Shown here one piece after another: positions 24,412 to 35,786 of a DNA stretch of 64,000 nucleotides. A model generated the notes under the pieces. That model was given only the letters and a program-made list of their open reading frames with translations, ran no database searches and was not told the origin of the DNA. Numbering within the stretch: position 1 is the first letter of the stretch; every line of letters begins with the position of its first letter. The DNA is from Adenanthera pavonina. Lineage: Eukaryota; Streptophyta; Magnoliopsida; Fabales; Fabaceae. The stretch lies in NCBI GenBank assembly GCA_026686845.1, contig JAIVEN010000010.1:23968001-24032000 (forward strand). The letters are read 5' to 3'. A program made the position numbers and the translations under genes.

Positions 24412-25243
24412 AAAGACAGTTTTTTGAACATTATTCATTGTAAACCAAAGTCATTTTAGCATGAAGGAGAACGCCAAAAAAAGGCACACCAAAATGAAAT
24501 TTTCTGCCTATGATATCAAAAGACTTCATTCCTATAAAGATCATCATGTCAGAAATCAACAAGTTCTAGCAAAATGAAGAGTCTCCAAACATAATTTATT
24601 CATCATTAATTGATTTTAAACCCCTATCACAGTTAGGAGACTATTTCCCATATATTCATAAATTTAGTTTTGATAGGTAAGAACTTATAAAATTCAAGTG
24701 AATCTAAGATAGAACCAGCAATATATTCAGATATCATATGGATGAAAAAAACATTGTAGATTATTAAAAAATGAGTTATAAAAAAATCTCGCTAAATCCT
24801 TTAAATTTGTGAATATGTCAAAAGAACTTCTTAGGAAAAAAAACATTGTAGATTATTAGATAAGCAAAGAAGACTATTGAAACTATAAGATCTTCAAGCA
24901 TACTAATTCTGCATTAGCTTTTGAGATTGAGACATGGATAAATTAAGGTAGAACAAAATTATCAAACGTGTCTCCTTGAAGAAAGAGACTACAAAAAATT
25001 AAAGCATCTCCAAGGGTGCCAATGGTGCCGTCCACCTTCTATTGCTGCTTTGATGATGAAGGCCTTGAAGGAGCCTAAAAGGGACTGCAAGAAAACAAAG
25101 ATATAAACTTCAAAACGAGATTCGTGAGAGAGGAAGACATGGATACTTGAGCACCACTATTGGCCATCAGAGATGGATGTCGATCTACTCATTTATGCCT
25201 CTGTGTGCCACTTGCTATTTGCAGAAAGCAATGGAAGGTGTAG
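24412..25243. other. Unassigned sequence between retroelements; no gene recognised
   Basis: About 830 bp with no LTR termini, retroelement motif or convincing open frame. With 41684-41771 it formed one continuous piece before element B inserted. It may be old host DNA or an eroded repeat. Confidence 0.4.
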
Positions 25244-26906
25244 TGTTAGATAAGCTGGCTTCCCAAGAGGGGGGTGAATTGGGAAGCTTGAAAATTTTCT
25301 GCAAAATATCAAAAAGGTGAAGAAAGCAAAGTATAGATAGTAAAACAGAGTATATGAGAATAAACTCTAAAAGTTGAAGTAAAGAGAAGAAAACGCAGAT
25401 GTTTATCCTGGTTCGGTCTCTCCACTTGACCTACGTCCAGTTCTCAAGTCACCACTTGAGATTTTCCACTATTCTGCAAGAATTCCTTGGGCTTCTTGCA
25501 AATGCCTCAATACAAGATGATGCTCTATTTCTAGAGCTCACTCTTTCACTCAATGCACTCTTACTAAGTGCTTCCCTAATCCCTTGTGATATCCCCTCAC
25601 AAGAAAATCTTTCTCCCAAATGAAGATCAGATTGTTTACAAAGAATAAACTCTCTTAGATAGAGTGAATATGACAGTTGAGGTACAAATATTGAAGTGAG
25701 AGAGTAATGAACTTTGAGTAGATGATTTGGCAAAGTTTCAGTATATACAAAGCAATAATTGTTACCCACAACTTCAAATGATGTTATATTTATAGATTTA
25801 GGTCTCCACTATACGTTAGAGATAAAATCTATCCGTTGGAGAAGTTATCCGATGGTTACTTTGAAAAACTATCCGTTAACCAACCGCATTTAATGCTTCT
25901 GACATACTGAAATTTGAATTTCGATTGATCAATAGATGAATTTCACAGGAACCGAAGGTTAAGGACTTCAACGTTGAATGCCCGAAGTTCGTCTGTCATG
26001 AAGTGAAATTCGAATTTGGATATTTGGAAAATGTTTCTATGTTGTGACATACGAATTTTCAAGTAGAAAGTTTTTCTGTTAAGTGTGAAAAGTATTTTCA
26101 ATTTGCTACAGTGCCTTCGAAATTTGAATTTTGAAACTCCAAAATTCATCTGTCCGTAGCTGGTTTATAAGGCTCAGTAGTTCATATAGTTCAAAATTCG
26201 AATTTTCAAAGGGTAAAGTTCGTCTGTCAGAGAGACCTCCTTTCAGACTTACTTCAAAATTCAAATTTATAAATACTGTCATTCAGATGTCAACATATCA
26301 TTGTAACAGACTTACAAGCTTAGTTTCTGAAATTTGAATTTTCATGTTCAAAGTTCGTCTGTCGGTGAGCAATTTTGAAATCCAATCTTAACTTGGTTTC
26401 AAATGAACTTTGACATAATTTCAGGCTAATTTTTTTAGTTTTCATAAGTTTCATTTTGTCTGAAATTCAAATTTTCAAAATCCAAAGTTCGTCTATTACT
26501 GAAAGCTCCTTTCAGACACTTATCAAAATTCAAATTTTCTCAAGCCAAAATTCACCTGTTAGAGAACCATCTCCTCAGACTTATTCAGTTTTAATACGAA
26601 ATTCGAATTTCCAAAGCCAAAGTTCGAATTTCCAAGATGACAGTTTAATATAAACCTTTCAAACTTCGTCTATTGGTGGGTGTTTTTCAAATATTCGATG
26701 ATTTAACATAGAATCAAGGTTTTAAAACATCTTTTTCAGCAAATCAAAGTCTTTTACTCAAATTTAAATACAACTAAACTTCCTAAATCTAATCTTGCAC
26801 AGATTTCTCCAAAATTTCTTCACTTGAAACCTTTTGGGCACCTTTGATATCTTTATTCCAAGCTCTTGATGGTTGGTTTTGAATCATCAAAACTCTGGAT
26901 TCAACA
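25244..26906 (-). repeat. 3' LTR of element B
   Basis: The plus strand runs from TGTTAGATAAGCTGG to GGATTCAACA (1663 bp). It is highly similar to 40037-41678. The part from about 25910 to 26690 is packed with AAATTCGAATTT-like palindromes and motifs such as TTCGTCTGTC. The short open frames inside come from these repeats. Confidence 0.92.
25787..25794 (-). promoter_or_regulatory. TATA box, 3' LTR of element B
   Basis: The minus strand reads TATAAATA. Upstream in element sense (25800-25890) are repeated AACGGATA-type motifs, also seen in the related LTR at 56770-56870. Confidence 0.7.
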
Positions 26907-26921
26907 TTTGCTCCCTTTTTG
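26907..26921 (-). other. Polypurine tract of element B
   Basis: The minus strand reads AAAAAGGGAGCAAA next to the LTR start. A second purine tract (GAGGGGGAGC, minus) lies at 26975-26984, again the multiple-tract pattern. Confidence 0.8.
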
Positions 26922-27226
26922 ATGATGACAAAACAACTTACAAACTGGATTAGTACTTGGGTTTGCTTTAACAAGCTCCCCCTCAACATATGCATTATAT
27001 TTCAAAAGATATCATTTATAGTAGATCATGTGAAGAGATTCAAAGAATAATAAGAACAGATCATTGCAACCAAGGAAATTCTTTCATTGTATCAAATGTT
27101 GCTTTACAGAAACCAATATATGCAAAGCACTTTGAAATACACAAATCAAAAACAAAACACAAACAACACCGTAAACATCTGAAACTCAATTACAGCACTA
27201 CAAGAGGACTCAAGCCTAAGTTCTAA

Positions 27227-29434
27227 TTACTTCTTCTTTGACTTAGTCTTCTTGCTGCAAGTCTTTCCAGATGGCTCAGCAGCAGATTTTCTAGCAGTAG
27301 ATTTTCCAGTTTGCTTACTCTTCTCCCCCATTTTAGCATCATCAGGAAGATGAACAAAATCAGCTGGAGGAGGGATCTGAAAAATCGAAATAGCTTTGAG
27401 GGGCACAGGAGCAAAAGGGTGATCTGGTTCAACTGATAGAGGAGGCTCAAAAGACTCAGGTCTTAGATCTTCTTCATCAGAGACCTCAAGCAGCTCTTGC
27501 ATTTCCTGCCTGGAAAGAGCCAATTGAGCCTTCTGTTCTTCTGAAAGACCATAAGCAGCGAGAGAAGGAGAAGCAGCATCATCAAAAAGAAATATTTCTT
27601 CAAGCCTTCTTCTCTTAGCTTGTAACAGAGCATTATGAGCAATGGCTTCCAAATCAACAAAAGGCACAATGCTTCTTTCTTCATTTAGGGCAATCTGCAT
27701 GAATGGTGAAGCAGAGATGGCTGCCACTAGTCTTTCAACTTGCTCAGATTCTTGAGTGGAAAGAATTGAATCCTGAGCATCTGTAGTAATGGGATGAGAG
27801 CTTGAATCCCGAGGTCCTTCTTCTTCCATACCATAGTCCAAGGGAGGACCAGGACTTGGTGTGCTCAGTGTACCAGCAGGCTCAGTATCATCTACAGTAT
27901 CATCATGCTCAAAAGAGGCTAGCTCAAAGGGGCTTGGAGGCTTAGGAGTTGGAGACTAAGTAGGTTCAGGGAATCTTGGCTGAGGTGGAGCTGATGTGGC
28001 AGGAATGACACTCCGAATATCTTCATAGGCATCAACAACCACTTTCATGTTCTTAGCCAACTGGTGAATCTGATCTTGTAGATGAGCAAATTTGGCATTT
28101 TGCTCATCCCTGATGCTAAGTATGAGTGTAGACAGGCTGTCATACAACTCAGTGATCTTGGTTTGCTTGGCACGAGAGAAGGGAGTTGATAAAATGTGAG
28201 TAGGCTTAGATGGAGATGGGACAGGCAGAAAAGGCTGAGGTGTAGGTCTAGTAGGAGCCTCAGAGGTACCTTCTTGCTGTTGGGAGACACCTTCACCAAA
28301 GAAGAGATCTTCAGATTTTCCTGCTTCCTTCCCAATCCATCTTCCTTAATTTCTTTCAATTCCCATTCTTTGAAGTTCCTTTTCCTTGAAAATCTCAGTG
28401 ATCTGCCCTTTTCCCTTCTCAAGGTGCTGAATTCTAGCATACTGTAGAATTTTGGAAATGATTGTTATATAGGGAAGTGTGGAGTCTTTCCTCTGATCCC
28501 TTGGCTTAATCATGCGCTGGAGTATGATATGTCCTATGTTGATGAGCTTTCCACGCATGATTGCTGCCATCACATATGTCTCTGCCCTTGTGATCAGATT
28601 GAAGCTACCTCATTTGTTGAAGATGATCCTATACACTATGTAGTGTAGGATCCTCACTTGAGCACTGAGGTCTGTGGGCTTTAGCAAGTTTATGGTTGGC
28701 CTATTCCCCTTTCTTCTGAACAAAGTATTCATGATTGTGCTCTCCTTGTAGTTCAGAAAGGGGCTACCTTCTTCATTAGCAGTCTCTGCCTCAGCCATAT
28801 ATCCAGAAGCAGTGATATCAATCTTAAGGCCATCTTGCCCTGGTATTTCCAATACTTCATTAAGAGTCTCATCTGTGAGCCAGATGGTCCTTGATCTCAG
28901 ATTGACCTCCCACTTCTTCTTCTTGTTGTTGTACTTCAAGGAGGCATACCATGTCTTAACCACTTCATCATCATACCTCTCTAGTATCTCTAACAGATTC
29001 TTATATCTTAGCATCCATATTCCAACATCAAAACTATTAGAGACCAAGAAATCTTCCAAGTTCACACAGTGAGGCTTGATTACCTTTTTATTGGCAAACT
29101 TGGTCGAGTATTCTTCCTGAATCTGTGGAGTGCTCCATAATGGCAGTGTAGTGAGTTGATATTCTCCTGATTCAGTACTAGAGGAGGAAGTAGAAGTAGC
29201 AGTATCAGCAGCAGCAGGAAGAGAGACCGAATGCTCTATTTTCTTCAAAGAAGAGGGTCCAGCTTTCTTTGATTCTGCCTTTGGGGTAGTCTTCTGTTGT
29301 TTGGAGGGAGTTGCCTTGCTTGATTTGGCTTTTCTCTTCGGCTTTTCACCCTCCTTCGAGGCATATTGTGATTTGATTGTCTTCTTTGGTCGTGCCTCTC
29401 CTTTTCCAGCTTTAGGATTCTTTACTCTTGCCAT
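27227..29434 (-). pseudogene. Extra 3' ORF of element B (env-like / putative plant transposon protein)
   Basis: One frame runs 735 codons from ATG at 29434 to the stop at 27227-27229. Only three in-frame stops interrupt it (28610-28612, 28346-28348, 27956-27958) and there is no frameshift. The first 85 or so residues are Lys/Ser/Pro-rich and very basic (MARVKNPKAGKGEARPKK). Residues about 90-370 form a folded-looking domain (e.g. VNLEDFLV, IWLTDETLNEVLEIPG, RGKLINIGHIIL) resembling the putative plant transposon protein family found 3' of pol in Sireviruses and Athila. A coiled-coil-like stretch lies near 28120-28000, then an acidic, Pro-rich region and a Lys-rich tail. I see no signal peptide or membrane span, so 'envelope' is only a positional name. 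Function unknown. Confidence 0.75.
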
Positions 29435-30433
29435 TTTCGTGGATGAATGATTCAGAATAAAGCAGATATTGGGTTTATAGGATGCGAAAAGAAGTTTAAA
29501 TGATGGGAAATAAAGATTTTTTGTCAGAATTTAAGAGTATAGAAGAGAGAATTTGAACAGACTCAGAGAGGAAATGAATAGGGTTGCATCTGTTCTGTAG
29601 AAAACCGTCGGTTTTAACGTAAGTAACCGCCTGACAGACAAATTTTGAGGGGACAAAATTTGAACTTTGAGCAGTTAAGAGTTAAACTATTCAGCAAAGC
29701 TTACTGACAGACAAATTTTCTTCTGAAAGTTCATCTGACAGTGGCTTGGTTCAGTTAGCACAGGATGAATAGACGAACTTTGTTCCAACAAAGTTCAAAT
29801 TTTGAAGAGTAGATGTCAAGCAGTAATCACAACAACAGACAACAGACGAATTAAGCATATGAAACTTCATCTTTCAGAGAATCAACATTATGAGCAAGTT
29901 TCAACAGACGAATTTTGAATCAGAAGTTTAAATTTCTTTACTTTGTAAAGATTTTCTAACATGCGTTTGTTGAGAAATTTCTTTGTATAATCATCATGTT
30001 GGACAAACATAACATGGAAATTTTTTTTACTCTTGAAAATTCGAACTTTCAAGGTCCAACAGAAAAATTTCAAGGGATCACTGAGAACTGTTCCAATGTA
30101 TAACAAGCTGAACTTCGTCTATTGGGCATCCAAATTCGAATGTTGACCATGCTGACTTGTTCAGAAACACAGTTTATTAAGAAAATTCGTCTAACACACA
30201 ACTAAGATACGAATTTCAACTTTAAAAACTTACAGAATGGATCCAGAAACTTAGAATTTTTGTCATTTTCGTCACTTTTTGATTGTTCCATTCTGGTGTG
30301 CTCCATTTCTCATATTTATTACCATTGAATCTCATAAGGAGCACCTACAACTTAAATTAAATTCACTCCGATGCTAAAGTTAGAATTAATTTAATGTTAG
30401 AAAATCTAAAAACAGCATTGCACACAGATTTAC
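29435..30433 (-). promoter_or_regulatory. Motif-rich spacer between RNase H and the extra ORF of element B
   Basis: About 1 kb of non-coding sequence. From 29630 to 30230 it holds repeated GACAGACAAATTTT, CAGACGAATTTT, GACGAACTTTG, ATTCGAAC and TTCGTCTA motifs in both orientations, the same vocabulary as the LTR promoter region. AACCGTCGG-like motifs lie at 29600-29630. This may be an internal promoter or enhancer for the extra ORF, but no clear TATA box was found. Confidence 0.45.
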
Positions 30434-31179
30434 TTACAGTTCATTGGGATTTACCATACCCAATTCTCTCCTGATTTTGCAATATCTATCTTTTGATAGA
30501 GGGTTTGTCAGGATGTTAGTAACTTGATCTTCTATTAGGATGTACTCTAGTTTGATTTCTGCTTTCAAAACATGATCCCTTATGAAGTGGTGCCTAACTT
30601 CAATATGTTTTGTCCTTAAATACATGACAGGATTCTTTGTGATGTTTATGGCACTTTGGTTATCACACATTATTGGTATTTCCTTCATCTCAACCTCAAG
30701 ATCTTCAAGCTACTTTTTCATCCAGATGATTTGGGCACAATAGCTTCTAGCTACAACATGCTCAACCTCTGCTGTGGGTAGGGCCATACTGTTTTGCTTT
30801 TTGCTAAACCATGAAACCAAGGATCCTCCAAGAAACTGACATGTTCCACTTGTACTTTTTCTGTCAGCTTTGGATTCTGCAAAGTTAGCATCAGTGTATC
30901 CTTTGAGATCTTCTCCATTCCCCTTTAGATACCAAAGACCCATCTGTGATGTTCCAATGAGATATCTGAAGATTCGTTTCACAGCAATTGCATGGGTTTC
31001 CTTGGGACATGACTGGAATCTTGCGCACATACAGACACTAAACATAATGTCAGGTTTACTGGCAGTTAGGTACAGTAGGGATCCAATCATTCTTCTATAC
31101 TGGGTTATGTCAAATATTTTCCCTTTTTTCATCCATATCCAGTTTGGTTGCAGTAGCCATAGGTGTTCTCATTGGCTTG
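30434..31179 (-). pseudogene. pol: RNase H domain of element B pol
   Basis: Minus translation from about 31132 gives QYRRMIGSLLYLTASKPDI, then GYTDANFAESKADRKSTSG, STAE-like PTAEVEHV, CDNQSAINITKNP and RTKHIEVRHHFIRD, the standard copia connection and RNase H order. One stop lies at 30710-30712. A six-base run at 31124-31129 seems to have gained a base relative to the RT side, giving a 1-bp frameshift. It ends with a stop at 30434. The RT half continues at 35782 beyond the solo LTR; 31175-31179 is the GCTTG duplication. Confidence 0.9.
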
Positions 31180-32280
31180 TGTCACACCCGGAAATGCGAT
31201 GCGGATGGCGCGGGAAATGAGATAAAAAGGAAAAGGGTGAAATCAGCCCGTCCGATGGAAGGCCAATTTCGGAGGAGTCACCACCAAAATTTTAAGGGAA
31301 ATTTTGGAAAACCAAAATATAAACAAAAAGGATAAGGATGGTCTGTGAATCAGAGTTGGGTTCGGGAGTACGATTGTGAGTGGGGAAGGTGTTAGGCACC
31401 CCCACAACACCCGTTCCTAAGAACAGTTACCTTAGGTTGATCATGCAATTTTTATGGCTTTTTACAAACTTATTTTAATTGCCCTTTTTACCATTTACAT
31501 GTAAACATAAATAAAAAAATGTAAAAAATGAAAATAAAGAATAAAATGGAAATATAAAATAAGAGAAAAATATTATTTATTTTCAGAAGTGGACTTGAAG
31601 AATAAATTGGTAAATATTTATTAAATTAAGGAAAAAAACACCAAATAAAATCAGAAAATATTTATTTATTTACTAATTAAGGGAAAAAACACCAAATAAA
31701 ATCAGAAAATATTTATTTATTTACTAATTAAGGGAAAAAATACCGAATAAATCAGAAAATATTTATTTATCTACAAAGGTGGAATTGAGAAAATAAATTG
31801 AGAAACATTTATTAAATTAAGGGAAAAAGACCAAATAAAATCAAAAAATATTTATTTATTTACAAAGGTGGACTTGACCCAGAATTAGAGTCTGAGGCCA
31901 ACGTACCTTGCAATAGAGATCAAAGTCGACGTAGTTCGGACCAAAAATGCGTGTCACTGGGTTGGTATTTTTTTATTATATATATTCTTTGAAAAGAAAG
32001 GTTAATAGAAAATAATTTGTCTTTCCACAAAGAAAACAATTTTTAGAATTGGTTGGTGTGTTTTAATTTGTAAAAGACAGATTAATTCCCATTATTTTCT
32101 CTTTTCATTTATTTATATATATATTTTTTGGTTTAATAAAATCAATTCCTAAGAGAAGGAATATATGTTCTTTCTCAATTTAGAAAATATGATTAAAATT
32201 ATGTGTGATTCAAACATTTTATTTTGATTGGAAAAGAAATATTTGAAAACAATTTTATTTTTACAAAATAAAATCAATTG

Positions 32281-32930
32281 GCTCATGTGGTGACTTTATC
32301 ACTCACAATATACCCATTGATATCTAAATGTCCACGGTAGAGCTACTCGAGACAAAAAGGCACAAAAAGTTCGAAAGAAAGAGAAAAGAAATTTTTTTTT
32401 TTACAAATAATAATTTTTTATTTTATTTTATTATAAAAATCATTTTAACACCTATTTATTTATTAAAAAGGGAAATTGAAGAATAATGATCAGCATATGT
32501 GGTGACTTTGTCGCTCACAAGTTACTGATTAATACTTAAATACCCACAGCGTTACCACTCGGAGTAGATAAGCGAAAAGGATAACGACTTGAAAGGGAAC
32601 AAATAATTTTGGTTTCAATCATTTTGTTATTATTATTATTCTTTATTAAAAAGGCAATAAAAAAAATTGGAGAAAAATAATTTTGGCAATAAGAATCCCA
32701 AATGTCCCCATTACGTATATTTCTAAAAGGAAATAATCAACATATGTGGCGACTTTATCACTCACAAGTTGCTGATTTAATATCTAGGTGCTCACGGTAT
32801 TACTACTCAGAGCATAAAGAAAGAAAAAAAAATTACAATAGAAGATTTTTATTCTAATTATTTTACTTCTTAAATAAATAGATTAGGAGACGTCATTCAT
32901 TCTCGGATGTGGTGCCTCACATAGCATAAT
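32281..32930. repeat. Degenerate direct repeats inside the Ogre-like LTR
   Basis: A unit of about 60 bp containing ATGTGGTGACTTTATCACTC and, further on, CCACGGTAGAGCTACTCG recurs near 32284, 32497 and 32740, with a shorter remnant near 32908. Spacing is about 210-245 bp. Confidence 0.65.
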
Positions 32931-33061
32931 TATTTTCCAATCGGATCAAATTCATTCCTTAACCTTTTCTTTTCCTTTAACACATAAACAATTTGATACG
33001 AAAGCGGAATTTTGCTTCATAAGAACCCTCATTAATCGGATGGGGACGGAAAACACATAGC

Positions 33062-33200
33062 AAAAAAAAAATAAATAAATAAATAAATAAATAAAAATAA
33101 AATATAATAATAATAATAAAATAAAATAATAAATAAATGAATAAAGTAAAAAAAAATAATAACAAATAAATAAAAATAAATAAATAAATAAACAAACAGA
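33062..33200. repeat. AAAT/AAATA microsatellite-like tract
   Basis: Imperfect run of AAAT and AATA units. It produces long Phe/Leu/Tyr open frames on the minus strand that are not genes. Confidence 0.85.
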
Positions 33201-34479
33201 GAGCTATTTCCTGCCCCAACTTTACTAATAAACATATTCAAAAACCTCTTTACAACTACCACAATCCAATAACCTTGCATCACCCTCGGCCCAGGTCCAG
33301 TATTAGCCCCAGTTTAAACATCCAAATTTGCTATGGTGAATGTGCCTACTGAATTTTGCCCTACTTAACCATGAAATCTAGACACAAAGCCTAAGATGCT
33401 AGAACAAAAAAGAGAACCTGAATCTAAAAGAATTTTGTCCTAGGTTGAATATATACTAATCGATGTTTCACACGAAGCCTGCTATTCCCAGCATTATTTG
33501 AAACAATAGACGTACAGAGATCCTTAAAGAAAGGCCCAATCATAAATCAACCTGTGAGCGGCATGTCAAACATTTTACAGGTTGGGACTCTTTTCTATCC
33601 TAAGTCCCAGCATACTGTAAATTCAACTTTGGTAATAAAAGCACCAGTTACGTGGGCATCTTAAAATATTTTAACTTGAAACTATATGGGTAACAAAAGG
33701 ATTCAGCTTTTAGATGGAGGAAACATGAGCACATGGACCACTTCGAAGGCACATTTCAGAATTACACTTGTGTATCAGATGTGAGGACCCATTTCGAGCA
33801 TATTAAAGAGATATATATGGCTTTGAACCAACACCCATGCCCTTGCTATATAACGGGCAATTTTCTCAGACAAGACAAAGTCATGTGACTACATCTATAA
33901 CTCTAATCAGTTTTTCAGGGAGGCTTTTCACATGAGAACAAGTCAAAATAGATATATCTACAATCTTAAACCAAGGTCAAACATTTGCTAGAATAAACCC
34001 AAATCTACAATCCAAAGCCAACTGACCATATCTGTACAAATGGAATGACCCATTTATACAGAATGGTAATGGGGCCCTGTAGCCATTCACATCAATCACC
34101 AGTTCACATATAACCCAAAAGAAATACACAGCAAATAACTAATACAGCCATGAGATTGCAACAACGAAACCAGTGGACAAGTATGTGCCCCAAATTATTT
34201 TCCAGAAAACAGGGTGATATTAAAAGAAAAAAAACCAACAACAAGAACACTCAACACTTTGAATGAGGATGTCATTAACTTAACCATACGTTCACTTTGT
34301 ACGGAAACAGTGATATAACTAGTTAGAATATTAGCTCAGCAAATTATGCACAACACAGGGATCATTTGAAGGGATAGAATGTGATCCAAAACTCAAAGAA
34401 AATTACCAAACCAATAGCTCTGTTACACAGAATCGGATTTCACTTGTACCGCAACAGAGGAAGAACTCAGTGCTGGAAC

Positions 34480-35130
34480 CTCGCAACAAAAATTACCAAC
34501 GAAAATCTCTTTTGCCACTGTTGCTTTCAGCCACTGAAACCCCAGCCTCCCACTGCCTCTACCTCCTTGCCCTTATCTTGCACCCGTGGCCCCCCTCCGT
34601 GATTTCACTGAGCCTCCCTCGATTTTTCTCTCCTAGGGTTCTGCCGTCTCCAGCCAAAAAAATCCCTCCCAGCTCGCTACTCTTCAGGGCCTTTTATTCC
34701 TTCATCGCCGCCTTTACTCGTACATGGTGCCCTCTGTTTTCTTTTCGTGTATGCCTCCTTTGCTCGTGTCTTCACTCCCTCTGCTTTGTCTTTTCTTTCT
34801 CTGCTCCACGCTTCTCAGTTCTGCGGCCCCCCTATTCTTTCTCTTTCTTTTCAGTCTCGCATTGCTTTCCGCCCAGACCGCTTTCGGCCCTCCTCTGCTT
34901 TCTTCTGCGGCCGCTCTCCCTTTTGTCCTTTTGCTTTTTCCTTCGTGGCAGCTGCTCCCTTCCTTTCTCTCCCTCTCTGTCTCTTCTTCAGTCCTCGGCT
35001 TCCCTCCTCCTTTCTTTTTCTTTCTCTGCTCTGTCTCTTGCGGCCTCCCTGTCTCATTCTGCAACTCCCTCTAACTCGTGCTTGGGTTAGGGCAAAACTG
35101 GGGGAGTGAAACGCAGAGTGATGCCTGCGT
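34480..35130 (+). other. GC- and pyrimidine-rich island inside the Ogre-like LTR
   Basis: About 650 bp much richer in C and T than its surroundings, including CTCCTAGGGTTCTGCCGTC, which resembles plant gene leaders. Overlapping open frames on both strands (up to 206 codons) are low-complexity Ser/Phe/Leu or Arg/Lys/Glu strings, as a biased composition would give. It is probably an LTR leader or CpG-containing region, or a captured host leader. No protein family recognised. Confidence 0.55.
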
Positions 35131-35786
35131 TTCATTTTTTTTTATATATATTAAAAGAAAATCCCCCTCTTTCTCTTTTTTTTCTCTTATTATTTTTTTA
35201 TAATATTTTTATTATAATAAGATTCACTAAATTTAGGATTTAATAGATTTTTAATTTTAAGTATTTTTTTAATATTTTTTTTATCCTAAAAAAGATTAGA
35301 TTTTTGAAAAATCAAACTAAAGGGGTATGATTTTGAAACTTCTAAAAAAAAGATTAGATTTGGATAATGAAAATTAAAATACGAGAGATTGCATTTGGAT
35401 AGGAATCTTAAATTTTTTTTTTAAGACCAAATGTAGGATTATTATATATATATATTTTTGGATCTTGGAAAACAGGAAATTAAATTTTTGGTTTTTTTTT
35501 AAAAGGGATTGCATTAGGATAGGAATCCTAAAAGAAGGGAAAAAAAATTCTTTTTAGACTAAAAGGTAGGATTTTGACTTTTGAAAATCCCAAAAGAAAG
35601 GGAATCAATTTTTTGATTTTTGGTTTTTGATTTTTTTTTCACTCCTAAAGAAGAGGGATTTTTCTTTAATTTTGGAAAATATGCGTTCAAAAGGGAATTT
35701 GTGTCTTTTTTTCTTTTTTCCTTTTTTTTTTCAATTTTTATATTTGTTGTTAGAAAACCCGGACAAAATACGGTGTTCACAGCTTG

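Larger units (their letters stand above)
31180..35781. mobile_element. 4.6 kb solo LTR, Ogre/Tat-like Ty3/gypsy
   Basis: Starts TGTCACACCCGGAAATGCG and ends ACGGTGTTCACA, flanked by perfect GCTTG duplications (31175-31179, 35782-35786), splitting element B pol. The terminal 250 bp (GAGTCACCACCAAAATTTT, GGGTTCGGGAGTACG, GTGTTAGGCACCCCC) match the wording I know from Ogre/Tat LTRs, whose LTRs can be this long. No gag or pol motif is present, so it is taken as a solo LTR. By analogy the element sense is probably minus (start TGTGAACACCG). Family call is from memory. Confidence 0.75.

Noticed and set aside
26131..26653. Several small open frames in the element B 3' LTR
   Set aside because: They are products of the repeated AAATTCGAATTT and TTCGTCTG motifs, and the same strings recur in the other LTR.
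27227..29434. Calling the extra ORF a retroviral envelope
   Set aside because: No signal peptide, cleavage site, fusion peptide or membrane anchor is visible; only the position after pol is envelope-like.
32977..33283. Membrane-like open frames rich in Phe, Leu and Tyr (minus)
   Set aside because: They are translations of the AAAT microsatellite-like tract.
34381..35135. Overlapping open frames up to 206 codons on both strands
   Set aside because: They arise from the C/T-rich island: low-complexity Ser/Phe/Leu one way and Arg/Lys/Glu the other, with no domain and no consistent start.
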